This document shows, piece after piece, positions 54,506-63,304 of a DNA stretch of 64,000 nt. Both the position numbers and the translations under genes were made by a program. The notes under the pieces are model-generated. The model saw only the letters and a list, made by a program, of their open reading frames with translations. It was not told the origin of the DNA and did not search any database. The DNA lies in the NCBI GenBank assembly GCA_900468535.1, contig UBTY01000012.1:186001-250000 (forward strand), in the 5' to 3' direction. Origin of the DNA: Hyphomicrobiales bacterium. Its GTDB lineage: Bacteria; Pseudomonadota; Alphaproteobacteria; Rhizobiales; Rhizobiaceae. Within the stretch, counting starts at the first letter, position 1. The number at the start of each line of letters is the position of its first letter.

Positions 54506-55171
54506 ATGCTCAATACCCTGAACAACGGCGGACAGGCTGCCTATGCGAAGCCCGCGAGGAGCGCCTATGGCGACGCGCGGTTTCATTCGGCCCGGGTTCG
54601 TCGGCTGAAGGTGCTGCTGCCTGTCGCCGCGGTAATCGTGTCGCTCGCCTTCATCGGCGTTTCCATCATCCGCACCTATCTGCCTGAGAACATCAAGATC
54701 GAGGGTGCCAAGATCAAGGATGGCAAGGTCGTCATGGAAAAGCCGGCGATATCAGGCCGCAATTCCGATGGCATCAACTATTCCATGCTGGCCGAACGCG
54801 CGCTGCAGGATATCAAGAATCCCAACCTGATCACGCTTGAAACCATCAAGGCCGCCGTTCCCATTCGCGATGATCTCATCGCTCGAGTCGAAGCAACGAC
54901 GGCCGATTACGACCGCGCGACTGACAACCTGAACGTCAAGTCGCCGTTCACCATTCTCTTGAGCAATGGCCTTTCCGCGAAGTTCCAGACCGCTCAGGTC
55001 GATATCAAAGGTGGCAAGCTTACGACCAATGATGCTGTCGAGATCCACAAAGACGGCGCATCAGTTGTTGCGCGCTCGCTCAAGATGACAGATAAGGGGC
55101 GGACGATCACATTCGAGGGGAATGTTCGAATGAATGTTGATCCGTCCGCTATTCACAAACAGGGCACTTAA
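54506..55171 (+). CDS. lptC: LPS export protein LptC
   Basis: 221 aa. A short cytoplasmic segment (1-33) precedes one membrane helix (about 34-58, VLLPVAAVIVSLAFIGVSII) and a periplasmic LptC/YrbK beta-jellyroll (about 65-215). It links the inner-membrane LptBFG transporter to the periplasmic LptA bridge. The sequence is weakly conserved in general, but the membrane topology, beta-strand pattern and position directly before lptA and lptB support the call. lptF and lptG are not in the window. Confidence 0.88.
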   Translation: MLNTLNNGGQAAYAKPARSAYGDARFHSARVRRLKVLLPVAAVIVSLAFIGVSIIRTYLPENIKIEGAKIKDGKVVMEKPAISGRNSDGINYSMLAERALQDIKNPNLITLETIKAAVPIRDDLIARVEATTADYDRATDNLNVKSPFTILLSNGLSAKFQTAQVDIKGGKLTTNDAVEIHKDGASVVARSLKMTDKGRTITFEGNVRMNVDPSAIHKQGT

Positions 55172-55186
55172 CCAGCCGGGTTCCTA

Positions 55187-55819
55187 ATGGCAAACTATTG
55201 TCGCATTTCCACCCGCAAGTCGGGCGCAGTATTCTTTAACGGTGCGCTGGCACTGATGCTTTTGGCGGGCGGTGCGCTGGCTCAGGCGACGACCAGCCAG
55301 ATGAACGGTCTGAAGCTCAACCGGGATGAACCGATCCAGATCGAAAGCGACAAGCTGGAAATCCACGATCAGGAACACACGGCCGACTTCACCGGCAACG
55401 TCAAGGTTGTCCAGGGTGGGACCACCCTGCAGGCCGGTCATATGACGGTGTATTACAAGGCGAAGGGCGGCGACGCTGCGAACGCAAACGCGAATGGCGC
55501 CACGAAGACGGCGGCCGCCGACGACAAGCAGGCGTCGACCTCGATCGCGTCGGGCAATGCCGACATCGACCACATCATCGTCACCGACAAGGTGTTCCTG
55601 AGCTCCGGAACGCAGACCGCGACGGCCGACAACGGATCGTTCGACATGGCGCAGCAGCTTTTCATCCTGAAGGGTGACAAGGTCGTGCTGTCGGATGGGC
55701 CGAACGTCTTTACCGGCTGCCAGTTGACGGTGCACATGGCGACGGGACAGGCGCAATTGGACAGCTGCGGGGGGCGCGTCCAGATTCAGCTTGATCCGAA
55801 ATCACAGAAGAAGAACTGA
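55187..55819 (+). CDS. lptA: LPS transport periplasmic protein LptA
   Basis: 210 aa with a signal peptide (about residues 1-37, ending GGALAQA). The OstA-like domain starts PIQIESDKLEIHDQEHTADFTGNVKVVQG, the standard LptA pattern, and continues with FILKGDKVVLSDGPNVFTGCQLTVHMATGQAQLDS. An Ala/Lys-rich insert (AKGGDAANANANGATKTAAADDKQ, about 92-115) is longer than in E. coli. It forms the periplasmic bridge for LPS. It is 15 bp after lptC and 15 bp before lptB. Confidence 0.94.
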   Translation: MANYCRISTRKSGAVFFNGALALMLLAGGALAQATTSQMNGLKLNRDEPIQIESDKLEIHDQEHTADFTGNVKVVQGGTTLQAGHMTVYYKAKGGDAANANANGATKTAAADDKQASTSIASGNADIDHIIVTDKVFLSSGTQTATADNGSFDMAQQLFILKGDKVVLSDGPNVFTGCQLTVHMATGQAQLDSCGGRVQIQLDPKSQKKN

Positions 55820-55834
55820 CCCCGGCCTTACCAC

Positions 55835-56644
55835 GTGAAATTATTCTCGCTATCGACCAAGTTCGGCAAGACTGGTCCGCAGCCTGCGGCTGATGCCGCA
55901 ACCGCGGACAAGAGCCGTTATCAGGGCACGCTGATCGCGCGCGGTCTGACCAAGACCTACAGCACGCGACGCGTCGTCAATGGTGTCTCGCTCGTGGTTC
56001 GTCGCGGCGAGGCTGTCGGGTTGCTCGGACCGAACGGTGCCGGCAAGACGACGTGCTTCTACATGATCACCGGCCTCGTTCCGGTTGATGAGGGCACCAT
56101 CGAGATCGACGGCAATGATGTGACGACGATGCCGATGTATCGTCGCTCGCGCCTTGGCGTCGGCTACCTGCCGCAGGAAGCCTCGATCTTCCGTGGCCTG
56201 ACGGTGGAAGAGAACATTCGCGCCGTCCTCGAAGTGCACATCAAAGACAAGGCGGCTCGGGAAAAGAAGCTCGACGAACTCCTGGACGAATTTCATATCC
56301 GCAAGCTTCGCAAGAGCGCGGCTGTGTCGTTGTCGGGCGGCGAGCGCCGTCGTCTCGAAATTGCGCGCGCCCTGGCGACCGATCCGACGTTCATGCTTCT
56401 CGACGAGCCTTTCGCCGGCGTCGATCCGATTTCGGTTGCCGATATTCAGAACCTGGTGCACCACCTCACCGCGCGCGGCATCGGCGTTTTGATCACCGAT
56501 CACAACGTTCGCGAGACGCTGGGTCTCATCGACCGCGCCTACATCATCCATGCGGGCGAAGTATTGACGCATGGTCGGGCCAACGACATCGTCAATAATC
56601 CTGAGGTTCGCCGGCTTTATCTGGGCGATAACTTCAGCCTCTAG
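55835..56644 (+). CDS. lptB: LPS export ABC transporter ATP-binding protein LptB
   Basis: 269 aa with a 30-residue N-terminal extension typical of rhizobia. Walker A GPNGAGKTT is near residue 66, the Q-loop is in GYLPQEASIFRGLTVEENI, the signature LSGGERRRLEIARAL near 166, and Walker B FMLLDEPFAGVDPISV near 187; the switch His is in ITDHNVRETLGL. It powers LPS extraction with LptFG. The start is GTG 55835; the ribosome-binding site is poor, suggesting coupling to lptA 15 bp upstream. rpoN follows, the standard arrangement. Confidence 0.96.
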   Translation: MKLFSLSTKFGKTGPQPAADAATADKSRYQGTLIARGLTKTYSTRRVVNGVSLVVRRGEAVGLLGPNGAGKTTCFYMITGLVPVDEGTIEIDGNDVTTMPMYRRSRLGVGYLPQEASIFRGLTVEENIRAVLEVHIKDKAAREKKLDELLDEFHIRKLRKSAAVSLSGGERRRLEIARALATDPTFMLLDEPFAGVDPISVADIQNLVHHLTARGIGVLITDHNVRETLGLIDRAYIIHAGEVLTHGRANDIVNNPEVRRLYLGDNFSL

Positions 56645-56656
56645 GAATGACCTAGC

Positions 56657-56682
56657 GTGACGGAAATTTACTTTGCCGTCAC
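56657..56682 (+). terminator. Hairpin between lptB and rpoN
   Basis: GTGACGG (56657-56663) and CCGTCAC (56676-56682), a perfect 7-bp stem with a 12-nt AT-rich loop, 12 bp after the lptB stop. No T run follows, so it may be an attenuator or mRNA-end element rather than a full terminator. Confidence 0.5.
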
Positions 56683-56803
56683 ACTACCGCTTGACCAAAT
56701 AAGATAAAAAAGCAATTTTTGGGCCAACTTGGATTTCGTGGCCCGCTCCCAATTTTTTGGGCACGATTTCCCGGAGGAAATGAACGGGAGTTTCGCGTCC
56801 GCT

Positions 56804-58360
56804 ATGGCACTTTCGGCCAACCTTTTCCTGCGCCAAAGCCAGTCTCTGGTCATGACGCCGCAGCTGATGCAGTCGATCCAGCTGCTGCAGATGACGCATT
56901 TCGAGCTGAACCAGTTCATCGCGCAGGAGGTCGAGAAGAACCCATTGCTCGAGTTTCCGTCAAATGACGCGGAAACGGGCAGCGATCGGATCGAAGACGA
57001 TGCCTTCGGCCGCGGTGCCGAAGAGCCCGGTGGCGATGAAGACTATGATCGCCGGGCAGAAGTTCTTTCAGATGACTGGTCGGATCGGGCCGACGGTGCT
57101 GGCGCCAGCCGCATGAGCGATGAGCTCGACGCGAATTACAGTAACGTCTTCCAGGACGATGCAGCTCCCCAGCGCGCCGATGCGCCGGAACTGATCAGCC
57201 AGTGGAAGTCGATGCCGGGCGGAGGCGATGGCGCCGAATCCTATGACCTCGATGATTTCGTCGCCGGCCAGGTCTCCCTGCGAGATCATCTCGGACAACA
57301 GCTGCCGTTCGTCTTACCTGACATGACCGACCGCCTGATTGCCCAGCATCTCGTCGATCAACTCGATGAGGCCGGCTATCTCCAGGGCGACCTGCAGGAA
57401 GCGACCGAGCGCCTTGGATGTGATGCCGCGGACATGGAACGGGTGCTTGCGGCACTTCAGACGCTCGATCCACCTGGCGTCTTCGCCCGCAATCTCGCGG
57501 AGTGTCTTGCGATACAGCTGCGCCAGAAGGATCGCTACGATCCGGCGATGCAGGCTTTTGTCGGTAATCTCGAGCTGCTGGCGCGGCGCGACTTTGCGAC
57601 TTTGAAGCGGCTCTGCGGCGTCGACGAGGAAGATCTCCTCGACATGCTGACCGAGATCCGCCAGCTCAACCCGAAGCCCGGCAGCGGCTTCGAGGCGGGC
57701 GTATCCGAGGCGATCATGCCCGACGTCGTCGTCCGGGCGGATTCGACGGGCGGCTGGCTGGTGGAGCTCAATCCGGACACGCTGCCCCGGGTTCTCGTCA
57801 ATCAGTCCTATTTCGCCAACGTCACGAAAAACGGCGAGGACCATGCCTTCCTCTCTGAATGCCTTCAGAGCGCCAACTGGCTGACGCGCAGTCTGGATCA
57901 GCGGGCGAAGACGATCATGAAGGTGGCAAGCGAGATCGTCCGGCAGCAGGACGCCTTCCTGCTTCATGGCGTCGATCATCTCCGTCCGCTCAATCTGAAA
58001 ACGGTCGCGGACGCGATCAAGATGCATGAGTCCACCGTCAGCCGGGTAACGTCGAACAAATACATGATGACGCCGCGCGGGCTCTTCGAGCTCAAATACT
58101 TCTTCACGGTTTCCATTGGTGCCGTGGAGGGCGGGGACAGCCATTCCGCCGAGGCGGTCCGCCACAAGATCCGGATGCTGATCATGCAGGAAAGCCCGGA
58201 TGCAGTCCTCTCTGACGACGATATCGTGGATATCCTGAAGAAGAGCGGCATCGAGCTTGCTCGCCGTACGGTAGCGAAGTATCGTGAAGCCATGAATATT
58301 GCTTCATCCGTCCAGCGTCGGCGGGAGAAGCGGGCCTTGGCAAAGGTCGCCGGTTTCTGA
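56804..58360 (+). CDS. rpoN: RNA polymerase sigma-54 factor
   Basis: 518 aa. The Gln/Leu-rich activator-interacting region (LRQSQSLVMTPQLMQSIQLLQM) opens the protein, then an acidic spacer (about 55-150), the core-binding region, and a DNA-binding C-terminus ending with the RpoN box ARRTVAKYREAMNI. Start ATG 56804 gives the MALSANLFLRQSQ N-terminus shared by rhizobial RpoN; an in-frame ATG at 56780 directly behind GGAGG would add 8 residues. It drives nitrogen, C4-dicarboxylate and other genes with enhancer-binding activators. hpf and ptsN follow, as in most proteobacteria. Confidence 0.96.
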   Translation: MALSANLFLRQSQSLVMTPQLMQSIQLLQMTHFELNQFIAQEVEKNPLLEFPSNDAETGSDRIEDDAFGRGAEEPGGDEDYDRRAEVLSDDWSDRADGAGASRMSDELDANYSNVFQDDAAPQRADAPELISQWKSMPGGGDGAESYDLDDFVAGQVSLRDHLGQQLPFVLPDMTDRLIAQHLVDQLDEAGYLQGDLQEATERLGCDAADMERVLAALQTLDPPGVFARNLAECLAIQLRQKDRYDPAMQAFVGNLELLARRDFATLKRLCGVDEEDLLDMLTEIRQLNPKPGSGFEAGVSEAIMPDVVVRADSTGGWLVELNPDTLPRVLVNQSYFANVTKNGEDHAFLSECLQSANWLTRSLDQRAKTIMKVASEIVRQQDAFLLHGVDHLRPLNLKTVADAIKMHESTVSRVTSNKYMMTPRGLFELKYFFTVSIGAVEGGDSHSAEAVRHKIRMLIMQESPDAVLSDDDIVDILKKSGIELARRTVAKYREAMNIASSVQRRREKRALAKVAGF

Positions 58361-58609
58361 GGGTCCGGCACTGCGTTTTGTGCGCGTATTCCTGCGTAAA
58401 TTGAGCTCTTGTTGACTTTTTGGTAACTTCTGGATAGAAGCCGCCGCGATCGACGCTGTTGGCAGTGTCGGAGGTTATCCCCATCATCCTCAGGGCGCGT
58501 GCAGCCGAGAACTTCGGCCGATCTTGCTCGGGATCGCGTGAAGTGCTTGGATGAGGATGAGCCTTGGCGTAAACTGGTACTCGCAAACCACCATAAGAAG
58601 GGAAACTCC

Positions 58610-59185
58610 ATGAGTGTGCGTGTAGCCGGTAAACATATGGAAATTGGTGACTCCTTCCGTCAGCGGATCGAGGACCAAATAGATGTAGCCGTCACGAAAT
58701 ACTTCGACGGAGGTTATTCTGGCCAGGTAATCGTCGAGAAATCGAACGTCCGCTTTTCCGCAGATTGCAAGCTTCACCTCGATAGCGGTGTCGTTCTGCA
58801 TGCCGCAGGCGAAGCAATGGATCCGCAGCCAGCGTTTGACGCTGCTTTCTCAAGGATCGAGAAGCGGCTTCGCCGGTACAAGAGGAAACTCAAGGATCAT
58901 CATGCGGGCAACCATTTGAATGGTTTTGCAGAGGTTGCCTACACCGTGATGGACGCCGTGCCGGACCACGAGGACGAGGTTCCCGACGACTTTGCGCCAG
59001 CCATCGTGGCGGAAAGCACGAAGCAACTGAAGACCATGTCCGTTGCGACCGCCGTGATGGCGCTCGATATGACGGATGAGCCGCTGCTGCTGTTCCGCAG
59101 CCCCGGCAAGGAACAGATAAACATCGTTTACCGTCGGCACGACGGCAACATTGGCTGGATAGACGCAGCCAACATCAAAGGCTGA
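58610..59185 (+). CDS. hpf: Ribosome hibernation promoting factor, long form
   Basis: 191 aa. The N-terminal ribosome-binding domain covers residues 1-105 (MSVRVAGKHMEIGDSFRQRIEDQI, then FDAAFSRIEKRLRRYKRKLKDH). The C-terminal dimerisation domain (about 130-190, VATAVMALDMTDEPLLLFRSPGKEQINIVYRRHDGNIGWI) makes it the long type that forms 100S ribosome dimers. The start at 58610 has AAGGGAA upstream; 249 bp separate it from rpoN, with a possible promoter (TTGACT at 58412). It is followed by ptsN after 65 bp containing a small hairpin. Confidence 0.95.
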   Translation: MSVRVAGKHMEIGDSFRQRIEDQIDVAVTKYFDGGYSGQVIVEKSNVRFSADCKLHLDSGVVLHAAGEAMDPQPAFDAAFSRIEKRLRRYKRKLKDHHAGNHLNGFAEVAYTVMDAVPDHEDEVPDDFAPAIVAESTKQLKTMSVATAVMALDMTDEPLLLFRSPGKEQINIVYRRHDGNIGWIDAANIKG

Positions 59186-59250
59186 GATTGAGGCGAGGGG
59201 CGGCAGATAGCCTGCCGCTCCCCCGGTTCTCGGCGCAAAAGGAAGAAGAA

Positions 59251-59715
59251 ATGGCATTGGCAGATCTGCTGCAACAAAATGCGATCATTCCCGCACTGAA
59301 AGTAAATTCCAAGAAGCAGCTTCTCCAGGAATTGGCGGCCAAGGCATCCAAGGTGACCGGGCTTTCCGAGCGCGAGATTTTCGACGTTGTCCTGCAGCGT
59401 GAGCGGCTTGGCTCGACCGGAGTGGGCAATGGCATCGCGATCCCTCACGGCAAACTGGCAAGCATACACTCCATCGTCGGGATTTTTGCACGCCTCGATC
59501 AGCCGGTCGATTTCGAAGCACTGGATGACCAGCCAGTTGATCTCGTGTTCCTGCTTTTGGCGCCGGAAGGCGCCGGCGCGGATCATCTGAAGGCGCTGTC
59601 GCGCATCGCGCGCGTGCTGCGCGATCATGATCTTGTCGCCAAGCTGCGCGCTACCGATTCCGCATCGGCGATCTATGCCTTCCTGAATGAAGAGCAGGCC
59701 TCGAACGCCGCCTGA
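59251..59715 (+). CDS. ptsN: Nitrogen regulatory IIA protein PtsN (EIIA-Ntr)
   Basis: 154-aa EIIA-Ntr of the nitrogen-related phosphotransferase system. The phosphorylated residue is His66 in GIAIPHGKL. It regulates potassium transport, carbon/nitrogen balance and other targets by protein contact in relatives. The start at 59251 has a GGAAGAAG site. It ends the lptCAB-rpoN-hpf-ptsN series and has a strong terminator shared with the convergent chemoreceptor gene. Confidence 0.96.
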   Translation: MALADLLQQNAIIPALKVNSKKQLLQELAAKASKVTGLSEREIFDVVLQRERLGSTGVGNGIAIPHGKLASIHSIVGIFARLDQPVDFEALDDQPVDLVFLLLAPEGAGADHLKALSRIARVLRDHDLVAKLRATDSASAIYAFLNEEQASNAA

Positions 59716-59737
59716 TTGCAGGTAGATACAAAAGAAA

Positions 59738-59772
59738 AGAGGCGCCTGAGCGATCAGGCGCCTCTTTCTTTA
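59738..59772. terminator. Bidirectional terminator between ptsN and the chemoreceptor gene
   Basis: Perfect 12-bp stem AGAGGCGCCTGA (59738-59749) / TCAGGCGCCTCT (59754-59765) with a GCGA loop, a T-rich tail on the right (TTCTTTAT) and an A-rich flank on the left (AAAAGAAA), so it can act in both directions. Confidence 0.93.
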
Positions 59773-59789
59773 TCGGCTAGCGACTGGGA

Positions 59790-62135
59790 TCAGAACTCTT
59801 CCCAGTTGTCCTGAGCGAGGGCCGCGTTCCCATGCGTCTGAGCGACGGCCGCGCGGCGGGGTGCCGGAGCCGCTGCCTGCTGGTAGCGCGGTGCGGTGAC
59901 GGACGGAGCACGCATCTGCTGTGCCGCCGAGCGTAGCGCTGCCCCATTGCCGGAGCCGGCGACGCGGAAGCGCATGACCAGTTGTTTCAGCGTTTGAGCT
60001 TCGTCGTTCAGCGTCACGCTGGCTGCGGTGGTCTCTTCGACCATCGCCGCGTTCTGCTGCGTCACCTGGTCCATCTGGTTCATGGCCTGGTTGATTTCCT
60101 TGAGGCCGATCGCCTGTTCGCTGGCGGAGGCGGAAATCTGACGGATCAGGCTGTTGATGCCCATGACCTGCTCGGAGATCTTGTGCAGCGTATCGCCTGC
60201 GCGACCGACGAGATCCACACCTTCCTTCACTTGCGATGCAGATGTGTTGATCAGCGTCTTGATCTCCTTGGCGGCATTCGCGGAGCGTTGCGCAAGTTCA
60301 CGAACTTCCTGTGCGACAACCGCAAAGCCCTTGCCCGCTTCACCTGCACGCGCAGCCTCGACGCCCGCGTTGAGAGCGAGAAGGTTGGTCTGGAACGCGA
60401 TATCGTCGATAACGCCGATGATGCGCGAGACCTCGGTTGAGGACTGCTCGATGCCGTGCATGGACGAGATGGCCTTTCGAACCACTTCACCGGACTTTTC
60501 AGCATCCTCGCAGGCATGATTAACGTTGTCGGCCGCTGTCCGTGCGTTCTCGGCACTGGAGTTGACCTGTGCAGTCAGCTCGTTCAGCGCTGCTGCGGTC
60601 TCTTCGAGGCTGGCAGCCTGCTGCTCGGTGCGCTTGGCGAGATCGGAGGCGCTGCCGCTGATTTCGCTGGTGCCGGATCCGATGTTCACGACGCTCATGT
60701 TCATCGTGTTGATCGTTTCCTCGAGGCTTGCGAGAGCCGCGTTGAAGTCCTGCTTCAGCTTTCCGTACTCGCCGGGGAAGTCTTCGCTGATGCGGTGGCT
60801 GAGATTGCCCTGCGACAGTTCGGACAAGCCCGCACCGACGATCGAAACGATGTGGCGCTGCAGGTTCACCGATTGCTGACGCTCGGATTCCGAGCGACCG
60901 CGTTCGGCTTCCGCCTCTTCGCGCTGGTTGTTGGCTTCGACCTCGAGACGCTGCGTATTGGCAAGCGCGAAACGGAAGCCTTCCAGGGCCTTGGCGACTG
61001 AGCCGATCTCGTCGGCGCGGTCCTGACCCTTCACCGGCTGCTCGTAGCGGCCGTCGCTGAGCGCGCGCACGCTGGAGACAAGGCCGCCAAGCGGCAGCTG
61101 AACCAGGGAGCGGACCGCGAGGTAGAGAGCAACCATGACGGCGGCGAGAACGAGGATGCCCGCCACGACCATCATGAAGGTCTGGTCCTGAACCGGGGCG
61201 TTGATGGCGCTGTGCGGCACATCGACGAGGATCACCCAGCTGGCGTTCACGTCAGGCAGTGCGAACGGATAGACGACGCGATCGAAGGGTTCAAAGCCAT
61301 CGAACGTAAGATCCTTGACGACGGCAGGCTGCAGCGAGCTCAGCGCGCTCTTGATCGAAGCGAGGCCTTCGCCGTCGTAGTCCTTCATGGAAAGGTCGGC
61401 CTTCGGTGCGACGATCCACTTGCCCGTCTGGGACAGCAGGGTGACGCGGCCGGTGCCGAACGGGTGCAGTGTCGAGAGCTTGTCGCGCAGCGACTTCAGC
61501 GAAATGTCGACGCCGCTGACACCGACCAGCTTCCCGCCGGACATGACAGGATAGGCGATCGAGGTCATCGCGGTGTTCTCGCCGGTTGTCGTCTCGGCGT
61601 AAGGCGGCGAAAGCGCGCCCTTCTTGCTCTGCGCAGCGAGGGAGTACCATTCGGCCTTGTAGTCGGAATCGAAGGTCGAGAAGGTGAAGCCACCGTCCTT
61701 CTTCTTCGTCCAGTAGGGGTTGAAGGTGCCGTCCTTGGCAGAGCCGAAATCGACCTTGCCGGCCATCGTCGGCGACTGGCCGTCGAAAGCGTTCGGCTCC
61801 TCGGCAAACCAGCTGCCGAATGCGAATTGGTTGCGTTCGACGTTGGCCTTCAGCATGTCGACGACCGACTTGCGGTCGAGATACTTGCCTTCGTGGCCCC
61901 GGCTGATCGTGCCGGCCATCGAGCGTGCGGCGCCGGCGAGTTCGCCGACGGAAGAGGCGACTTCGTTGGCGATCGACTTCGCCTCGAGGTTTGCCTGATC
62001 CATCGTCAGCGTCTGGACGCGGGTACGCGTCTCACCGATCAGGAAGAAGTTGGAAACGAGAAGAACAAGTGCAATCGAAATGCCAGTGATGAGGATAAGC
62101 TTAGCCGCAAGCGACTTCATGCGAAAAATGAACAT
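59790..62135 (-). CDS. Methyl-accepting chemotaxis protein with CheR-docking pentapeptide
   Basis: 781 aa. A first membrane helix (about 10-33) is followed by a large periplasmic dCache-type sensor (about 35-325, with [24 protein letters not shown] and [10 protein letters not shown]), a second helix (about 330-352), a HAMP domain and a long coiled-coil signalling domain. The conserved kinase-contact hairpin tip is in [37 protein letters not shown]. The C-terminus is NWEEF, a CheR-docking pentapeptide on an Ala/Pro-rich linker. Ligand unknown. Start ATG 62135 was chosen because it precedes the membrane helix; 12 upstream in-frame codons lack support. Confidence 0.93.
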   Translation of the reverse strand: MFIFRMKSLAAKLILITGISIALVLLVSNFFLIGETRTRVQTLTMDQANLEAKSIANEVASSVGELAGAARSMAGTISRGHEGKYLDRKSVVDMLKANVERNQFAFGSWFAEEPNAFDGQSPTMAGKVDFGSAKDGTFNPYWTKKKDGGFTFSTFDSDYKAEWYSLAAQSKKGALSPPYAETTTGENTAMTSIAYPVMSGGKLVGVSGVDISLKSLRDKLSTLHPFGTGRVTLLSQTGKWIVAPKADLSMKDYDGEGLASIKSALSSLQPAVVKDLTFDGFEPFDRVVYPFALPDVNASWVILVDVPHSAINAPVQDQTFMMVVAGILVLAAVMVALYLAVRSLVQLPLGGLVSSVRALSDGRYEQPVKGQDRADEIGSVAKALEGFRFALANTQRLEVEANNQREEAEAERGRSESERQQSVNLQRHIVSIVGAGLSELSQGNLSHRISEDFPGEYGKLKQDFNAALASLEETINTMNMSVVNIGSGTSEISGSASDLAKRTEQQAASLEETAAALNELTAQVNSSAENARTAADNVNHACEDAEKSGEVVRKAISSMHGIEQSSTEVSRIIGVIDDIAFQTNLLALNAGVEAARAGEAGKGFAVVAQEVRELAQRSANAAKEIKTLINTSASQVKEGVDLVGRAGDTLHKISEQVMGINSLIRQISASASEQAIGLKEINQAMNQMDQVTQQNAAMVEETTAASVTLNDEAQTLKQLVMRFRVAGSGNGAALRSAAQQMRAPSVTAPRYQQAAAPAPRRAAVAQTHGNAALAQDNWEEF

Positions 62136-62355
62136 GGTTTCCTCGGGGGAAGGATGCGTCGGCCGGTGCATTTACCGACGCAGAGACGGAAGCCCGCCCC
62201 GTCATGGAGCAGCCGTAAGGAATGCCCGATCCTTCGAGGAAGGTCTGGCGATCACCGGAAACATCGCCAGAAACCTATTAAATTTAAATGAAATGCCCCT
62301 CAAATTCTGAGGTGGCAAATAGTCCGCGCAGCAAGATGTCGCCGTAGCGATACCG

Positions 62356-63255
62356 CTATAGTTCCTTTGCGACGTCGGCGCTGAGCGGGATTGAGGGTTG
62401 CGCGCCCTGTTTCAGGCATGCGAGCGAACCGGCAACGGCCGCACGTCGCAGAGCGGTCTCGAAATCCAGGCCTTCGTCTAGGCTGGCGGCGAAGTAGCCG
62501 CAAAAGGTGTCGCCCGCGCCCACAGTGTCCACCGGCTCGATCTTCAGCCCCTTGGCCTTGAACAGATGACCGTCGCGGATGGCGATCACGCCGTCGGCGC
62601 CGAGCGTGACGATCAGCGTCTGCCCGGTCTCACTGTTCAGCCGTGTCAACGCCGCCTCGCGTTCGCCGGCGTTCATGCCGTCCTGTCCGGCCAGCCGTTC
62701 GAATTCCGTCTCGTTGGCGATGACGATATCGGCAAGGCGCCCGAGGCGCGGCGCGTCGGGGATCAGCGGTGCGAGATTGAGGATGGTCGTGATGCCCTTC
62801 GATTTCGCGAGGGCGAGTGCCTGCTCGACGGCTGGAACAGGGACTTCTAGCTGAAGCATGAGAATATCGCCCTTTTGCATCGCATCGACTGCCGCGTCCG
62901 CGTCCTTCGCCGTGACCGTGCCGTTGGCACCCGGTACGACCGCAATCATGTTCTCGCCATCGCCGCCGACAAGGATAAGGGCGGTTCCTGTCGGCTGCTC
63001 CACATGCTTTACGCCGTCAAGCGTCGCTCCGGCGTCCTTCAGGAGTTCCAACGCGGGCTCGGCAAAGTTATCGCGACCAACAGCGCCGGCCATCAGCACA
63101 ACGCGGCCCGCTCGACGCGCTGCCAGTGCTTGGTTGGCGCCCTTGCCGCCTGCCGCAGTGGAAAAGCCATTGCCGGCGACGGTCTCGCCCGGCTTCGGCA
63201 GCCTGTCGGTGGTGGCGATGAGGTCCATGTTGATGGAGCCGAAAACTGTGATCAT
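62356..63255 (-). CDS. rbsK: Ribokinase
   Basis: 299-aa PfkB-family sugar kinase. N-terminal signature GSINMDLI, then AAGGKGANQALAARRAG near residues 36-50, and the ATP/anion-hole signature DTVGAGDTFCGYFAASL near 247, with catalytic Asp in GAGD. It converts ribose to ribose 5-phosphate. No ribose transporter genes are adjacent, so it is an orphan kinase here; it could also serve the ribose released by the nucleoside hydrolase at 17320-18264. Start ATG 63255 (MITVFGS) preferred over 63318. It is 49 bp downstream of rmuC. Confidence 0.93.
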   Translation of the reverse strand: MITVFGSINMDLIATTDRLPKPGETVAGNGFSTAAGGKGANQALAARRAGRVVLMAGAVGRDNFAEPALELLKDAGATLDGVKHVEQPTGTALILVGGDGENMIAVVPGANGTVTAKDADAAVDAMQKGDILMLQLEVPVPAVEQALALAKSKGITTILNLAPLIPDAPRLGRLADIVIANETEFERLAGQDGMNAGEREAALTRLNSETGQTLIVTLGADGVIAIRDGHLFKAKGLKIEPVDTVGAGDTFCGYFAASLDEGLDFETALRRAAVAGSLACLKQGAQPSIPLSADVAKEL

Positions 63256-63304
63256 GAAATGTGCCCGTCCCGTATCTATTCCGGCGCGACACTGCCCGAA
63301 GGGC

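Noticed and set aside
58475..58483. DnaA box (TTATCCCCA) upstream of hpf
   Set aside because: A single site with one mismatch, isolated and expected by chance in 64 kb.
59197..59222. Terminator between hpf and ptsN
   Set aside because: A GGCAG / CTGCC hairpin exists but lacks a U tract, and ptsN needs read-through; it is at most a weak attenuator.
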